Of a stretch of DNA of 64,000 nt, positions 59,058-64,000 are shown piece by piece. Position 1 is the first letter of the stretch. Each line of letters begins with the position of its first letter. Under the pieces are notes generated by a model. It saw only the letters and a program-made list of their open reading frames with translations, did no database searches and had not been told where the DNA came from. Source of the stretch: Hormiphora californensis. Lineage: Eukaryota; Ctenophora; Tentaculata; Cydippida; Pleurobrachiidae. The stretch lies in NCBI GenBank assembly GCA_020137815.1, contig CM035355.1, forward strand, positions 7,371,091 through 7,435,090, given 5' to 3'. The position numbers were made by a program, and so were the translations under genes.

Positions 59058-60628
59058 TCAGTGCCCCCTAGCCTGACGTCTTGATCGATGAATCCAATTG
59101 ATCCTCTTTAGCTCACAATTTCTAAACTGCTCTTGCAACAACTCATGTAGGAAGCCTGCATGGCTCACTATAGCAAGGCATTTTTCCGGCTGCTTGAACA
59201 GCCACTCGCGGAATCGTTTCGCTCGCAAAGTTATTGTGACGTCAGTTTCGTCCTCATTCCACCAGACCTCGGGTACAATGGAGAAATCAACCTGAAACAA
59301 GAGTTGCATTAAACTGGGTTTGTCTACTGCAGAGGGACAGTTATGAGATACAAAATGTATCAGGTTTCTTTGAACAACTATGGGTATACCTGTTGCCATT
59401 TCGGCTCTAGTTGTGTCCTTCTTGTTCCGTAATTGCAGGGTGCGTCGCAATATTCGCTGACTAGGTGGCATGCCTGGGGATAATATAATGGATGGAAATG
59501 GTTTCACTGTAATTGTCTCTTAGATACCCTTTCTCTCTCTTTCTCTATCTTTCTCCCTATCTTTTTTCACGTGATGTTCTAACAATGAACCCACACAGGG
59601 TTAGTTGTGTCTTGTGATATACAATAATTAGATAAACTGAGATATTAAGTTTTATAGTTAGGTAAGAAGAGATGTTTTACCAGTGATAGAACCTGTGACA
59701 GCGGATAGTCGAAGAGAGAAGGAAGAGAGAAGGACGAGATAAGGAAGAGATATATGTGTACCTTTTACCAGCTGTAATTAAATATTTGCCCACAGCTGTT
59801 ATAAGAAGAAATTAAACTCGACGTGGTACATATTGTGCCAGGTGTCATAACACTTGAGTTGTGAGATATTGTACTACTTCTCTGTACTGTTAATTGAGCA
59901 TGCTCCTTCATAGAATAAACTAGTACTAAAGCATGCTCCTTCATAAAATAAACTAGTGCTTAAGCATGCTCCTTCATAAAATAAACTAGTACTTAAGCAT
60001 GCTCCTTCATAAACACAAATGTACCTGGAAGGGAATGTTGTGTCCTCCGAATGTCCCCCAAGCAGTCTGTAGAGTTCGCGTCATTGGAGAAACGATCACC
60101 TTTTCTATCTTGACTCCAGATTTAATTAGAATATCAACCTGAGAAAAAGGGAGTCATTATTATTTGATATTTCATGATGTCATCTCATTTCACAAACACG
60201 TCACAATTTATAAATGTTTTTGTTTTTTCTCTCGAAAAGAAAGAGAGATGAAAGTTGGCCGCACAACGTTTTGCTTGATGTGTGTATGTCGACCAATTTT
60301 TGTGCTTGATTCATGATAAATGCTTTCCACGCAGTATACAGACGAACAAACGTACAATGACAAATGAACAACAATAAATTCACAGTTTCTCTCTCCCTTT
60401 CTCTCTCCCTCTAATACTATCTTTTTCTCCCTGCATTTCTCTTTCGATTTCGTTAAAATTGAAACTTTGTCTTCCGCAGTATTTCTCCCTTTTTATTTAA
60501 CCTTCTACAATATCTTTCTCTCTTCTCATTTCGTATCTGCCGTTACATGTTTTCACTTTGGCACTTTACCCTGTCTCTAAATATTACTCTCTGTTTACCA
60601 TCTTTGTTTCTTTCTCACTTTATTCCTC

Positions 60629-60724
<96 letters not shown>

Positions 60725-61634
60725 ACAACCTGGCACTCACTCAATAAAGCACTACGCCCAAGTATCACTAACATAGAAGAAACGCACTCCCATCTTTATG
60801 AGAAAGTTGGAAATTATTTTACTATTCTCAGTACATCTCTGCGTCTGTCCTTACTGCCCTAGATAATATCTCAAGTTGTATTGCCCCACCCTGCACCTTG
60901 TATTGCCCCACCCTGCACCTTGTATTGCCCCACCCTGCACCTTTTCTTCTGGCAACTGAACTCAACAATCCTTTTGTATTTCTTGGCTCTAGTTCATAGC
61001 TTTCTATCTCTTTATCTCTCTACGAAATAATACAGCTGTATTTAGGACGCAGCACACGTTTCATGGAATCCCTGACGGGAAACCAATCTCTCTATCTCTC
61101 AATAGAGATTACCAAAAGTCAAGGAGCTGAACCACCGCAGCAACTACGACACTTTTCGCGCCCTACATAAACATACAAATCCACATATTTGGAGGTTTTT
61201 CAAGCAAACTCAATAACCGCACTGACAAGCATGGTACCCACCTCTTTTCTCAAGTCTGCAACTTGGTTATTTCCCAGGGGCGTCAGCTCAGGATCCCGGA
61301 TATTTATTGCTTCGTGAACCTTCCTCTCATCAAAGAGACTGTTGTGATATCCCTCCGCATGGCGTACAAACAGGAGCTGTTTTTCAATTCGTTTATATGT
61401 CTGCCCGTTTATCTTGCAGTCTGAGAGGGAGAGATAATTAGAAATGTTACGAAAACTCTTGGGCAAGCAAATTTGCTATTCTTTTGTTTTGTTCAAACCC
61501 GCGGTGAGACAGGGTCGAGCAAGGCAACTTTGTGTAGTACACACATCACACACTCCACACATGTGTGATGTGTGTACATATATATGTTGCAACATACAAG
61601 TTGGGTCGGGAATCATGGTCGAAGGATCGCTCAT
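59058..61634 (-). CDS. Histidine phosphatase / phosphoglycerate-mutase-like protein, 5 exons, 215 aa
   Basis: Exons 61634-61598, 61420-61242, 60138-60025, 59473-59390 and 59291-59058 join in phase to 648 nt. The protein shows the full histidine-phosphatase layout: FVRHAEG with the phospho-acceptor His33, LTPLGNNQV, SPMTRTLQTAWGTFGG with Arg93, a HLVSEYCDAPC stretch that may supply the acid residue (Glu117), and IVSHAGFLHELL with His182. The order and the CDAPC...G(T/R)R motif resemble the small phosphoglycerate-mutase-like proteins of plants, fungi and protists more than glycolytic dPGM, so it is probably a phosphatase of unknown substrate. No signal peptide or membrane segment. It is divergent from the MOSPD gene, about 0.9 kb between starts. 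Confidence 0.85.
59897..60013. repeat. Tandem repeat, about 3.2 copies of a 36-38-bp unit
   Basis: The unit is AGCATGCTCCTTCATAAAAT followed by AAACTAGTACTTA. It lies in intron 3 of the histidine-phosphatase gene, ending next to the exon 3 donor. Confidence 0.9.
60630..60724. repeat. (TC)n microsatellite in histidine-phosphatase intron 2
   Basis: About 95 bp of pure CT. Overlapping Ser/Leu ORFs are artefacts. Confidence 0.95.
60879..60943. repeat. Three-copy 22-bp tandem repeat
   Basis: TATTGCCCCACCCTGCACCT followed by TG, repeated three times with no visible differences. Intronic. Confidence 0.95.
61242..61634 (-). CDS. Histidine phosphatase exons 1-2 with RHAEG motif
   Basis: Exon 1 (61634-61598) starts ATG AGC GAT and ends one base into a Tyr codon at donor GTATGT. 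Exon 2 (61420-61242) restores it after CTCTCAG, giving MSDPSTMIPDPTYCKINGQT. Exon 2 ends DLRKE before GTGGGT. The reading frame through the 61476-61736 minus ORF past the donor is therefore intronic. Confidence 0.75.
61538..61577. repeat. Hairpin in histidine-phosphatase intron 1
   Basis: GTACACACATCACAC and its perfect reverse complement are separated by 10 bp, starting 21 bp past the exon 1 donor. A possible intronic RNA stem. Confidence 0.85.
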
Positions 61635-61767
61635 GTTGAATAGAAGGTGTGGTGTGCAGTACCCAAGGCAAAAAGTAATAAACGAGTATTCTAATACGAG
61701 ACACACTTCTTTTGGACATCGATCAGCACACGACACACGTTCATGAAATGACTACAGAGAGAGAAAG

Positions 61768-61826
<59 letters not shown>

Positions 61827-62523
61827 AAAGACACAAGATGGTTACTAAGCATTAACGATCAATTATGGTAAATCAGTGATGTATATGTTCGTGTTTATTG
61901 TTATGACAGAGAGAACGATAGGGAAAGAAAGATGCAAAAAATGACTCTCTTTCTCTCTTTTAGAGAGAAATTATATTGAATTCAGCATCAGTAAATGATG
62001 TTCGGTATCGATAAATAGCTTCATAGTTATGAATATTTCATAATTACCCTGTTTCTAGGCGGGGGCGGTAATAAACGGTTTTTGTGAGATTGCCCCAAAT
62101 GAATTATTGTAATGCCACAGAAATTAGTACTTGACATAAATATCTGCAAGACCGCTATCGGCTATAATAAGAGATATCAGTACAACTCGATCCGTTTCTC
62201 TTCTGTTTCCCGACTGTTTTTGTGTGTGTATTAGATATGATCATTAGACCAGTACAACTAATTATCTACATTGCCGTTTATTAAATGAACTTGCCGACTG
62301 CTGTACGACATTCTTTGGACTGTGTATCTGGCTTTGTTTTATTTGTATCCCTAGCTTTTGTATGATCTCTTGTTTGGCCGATCCTTCGGGACATCATTTT
62401 TCATCATTCCCCTGCCGGAATCACTGCCATATTTCATCATTTGTGTAATTATACTCTAGCTCGCTTGACCCTGTGGCCTGTCTCACCGCTCCGTCCCCCC
62501 ATTTAGCTATACGGTATAAATGT
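61635..62523. promoter_or_regulatory. Shared 5' region of two divergent genes
   Basis: The histidine phosphatase (minus, ATG at 61634) and the MOSPD gene (plus, ATG at 62524) are head to head with 889 bp between start codons. It includes an (AG)n tract at 61758-61828. No single TATA or initiator motif stands out. A bidirectional promoter is an inference from layout. Confidence 0.4.
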
Positions 62524-63266
62524 ATGTCAGGGCAAAGTGTCGCGTTTGACGAGGAAACTACCTTACCAGTGTTCGTGTCACCCAGTGAGCTTCTTTTCTA
62601 CACCGATGATCACACAACTCATAGACAGGTAGAGAGAGGGGGATGGAGAGGGGGGGGTTTGAGGTCTGAGAGTGAGAACGAGGGAGACCGGAGAGAAATA
62701 ACTACTTTGTTCTGTTTCTAATCCCTCTCCTTCCCCGGGCATATTTTTCTGGGAATTCGTTAATGCTGGTCGTGCGGTGTTTAAAGCTGGTTAAATGTTA
62801 AATATTCCTCTCTCTCTCTCGCTGGTCTGTTAAATCTTCCTCTCTCTCGCAGGTGCTGACCATCTACAATCCGTATGGGTACACACTTCGCTACAAAGGT
62901 AAGCCAAATCTCCCCCATTTCTTCCCCATGTCATCGATAGACCTGACCCAAAACCAATATATTTCCCTGCAGTAACATTTTCCTAACTTTCCTTCCTCTT
63001 TTTCCAATACACTGCAGTCTTTATATCATATCTTTATATCATCCTTCTTTCCCATAGTGCTGTGTACGGAACCAAGAAAGTACCATGTGCTAGAGAGCGA
63101 GGGTGTGATAAAATCCCGGTGTAGGACCGACATTGTGGTGAGACACAAGGAGCCCTCGGTGGGTGGGTCCCGGGAGAAGTTTCAGATTCAGTTGTATGAG
63201 CATGGTAGTTGGACTCTTCGGGGACACAAGTTTATTATCAGCGAGACTGTGGAGGGAAAACCACCG
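62524..63266 (+). CDS. MOSPD: MOSPD-type MSP-domain protein, first three coding exons (partial)
   Basis: Exons 62524-62628, 62853-62898 and 63058-63266 give 120 residues in phase. PVFVSPSELLFYTDDHTTHR, then QVLTIYNPYGYTLRYKVLCT, and IKSRCRTDIVVRHKE match the MSP domain of MOSPD1/3 (family words PVFVFPTELIFY, TLYNPYEF, VDIVIRH). MSP domains of this family sit on the cytosolic side of the ER. The last exon ends at GKPP before GTAAAT. The two C-terminal transmembrane helices expected of MOSPD1/3 are not in the remaining 734 bp, so the gene continues past 64000. The upstream ATG at 62519 is out of frame and short. Confidence 0.85.
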
Positions 63267-64000
63267 GTAAATAGACAACTTCTCTCTTTTTATATCACAT
63301 ATGTATCTCACTTTTTTATCTCACTCACACACATTTATCGTGTGAAGGCAGTCAAATCACTACCCCCTGCACAGCTCTAGGACGCGGTCAGCGTGATAGA
63401 ATGATCATTGTCCGTACGTGTGTATGTCGACAAGTGTATTACAAGTGTGAGAATGATGAAGAGAGGGAGAGAGAGAGAGAGAGGTAGATAGTTTGAGAGA
63501 GGGAGAGGTAGAGTGAGGGAGAGACTAGAGGGAGATGTAGAGTGAGATAGAGAGGGAGAGATGGAGAGGTAGAGTGAGAGTTTGAGTATAGAAAAGTATC
63601 TTACTAGAGTTGAGGTAATGAAAGAATATGGCGTGCCGGGTGAGGAAAGAAAGAAAGAAAGTTGTACAATCAAATCTCTCTATTCATCAACCTAAACTAA
63701 TTGTATACCGCGTGCGTGTAGTGTGTGCGCTATTCTCTCAATTATGGGCGTCTATCTACAACAATCTAGAACTATCCAATGATTGCCCCAAAGTATAGTT
63801 CTATAGGGGCGGTGGCTTCTATTGTTAGGAAGATTTAGAACTATATTCGTACAACACATCGATTGAGAGCCTCAATGGAACGGCTTAAAACCCAGATATG
63901 TTCTAGCTAGCTACATCAACCTACCAATGCTAAGTAAATTCCAGAGACGAACTTTTTTGAGTGACCTCGGTCCCAGCTGTTCCTGATCATCTCTTTCCTT
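63267..64000. other. MOSPD intron 3 (partial) with AG-rich DNA
   Basis: AG-rich repeat at about 63455-63580. No next exon is visible before the window ends. Confidence 0.55.

Noticed and set aside
60879-60943. 22-bp repeats considered as regulatory sites or array
   Set aside because: Perfect head-to-tail tandem without spacers in an intron; slippage product.
61476-61736. 86-residue Cys-rich minus ORF
   Set aside because: Only its first 37 nt (61634-61598) are coding in my model; the Cys-rich part lies in intron 1 and derives from a GTGTGT hairpin.

Overview
This is nuclear DNA from an intron-rich animal. Coding exons are short, bounded by GT...AG junctions, and join in phase across introns of about 150 bp to several kb. 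The genes are eukaryotic: a MAST-family kinase with a PDZ domain, a MOSPD/MSP-domain protein, a single-EGF transmembrane protein and a histidine-phosphatase protein. The intergenic DNA is full of (CT)n/(AG)n tracts and foldback DNA transposons. A sponge or other non-bilaterian invertebrate would fit, but the species cannot be fixed from sequence alone. The assembly is a draft: there is a 100-N gap at 21401-21500, several homopolymer-degraded blocks, and a probable duplicated haplotype at 40.2-43.0 kb.

Layout. 1-3.2 kb has no recognisable gene. 3.2-7.2 kb holds a cloverleaf of inverted repeats and a duplicated complex satellite built on a short GTGCAGGGGCAAA-type word. 7.8-11.2 kb holds foldback/MITE-type elements. 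A small exon at 11238-11314 resembles the conserved N-terminal segment of MAST kinases. From there to 25.5 kb I see only elements and simple repeats, including interleaved palindromes with Tigger/pogo-like ends and a 1.29-kb hairpin with TTAA ends. I read this as a large MAST intron. 25552-35998 (+) is the body of the MAST gene: 21 coding exons and a 1202-residue model with DUF1908, kinase, AGC-type tail and PDZ. A polyadenylation signal lies at 37067. Convergent to it, 38515-40021 (-) encodes a 153-residue EGF-TM protein with an NPGY-containing tail. Its promoter may lie near 43.3 kb, in a small element carrying CCAAT and CACGTG boxes.

43.4-59.0 kb is mostly gene-poor microsatellite DNA. 59058-61634 (-) is a five-exon histidine-phosphatase (phosphoglycerate-mutase-like) gene of 215 residues. 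Divergent from it, starting at 62524 (+), are the first three coding exons of a MOSPD-type gene whose C-terminal membrane exons lie beyond the window.

The proteins do not form an obvious pathway. The points most worth following are the small EGF-TM-NPxY gene, the interleaved palindromic transposons inside the MAST intron, and the assembly artefacts that could mislead automatic annotation. All gene models were assembled by eye from splice consensus, phase and family resemblance; no searches were run.
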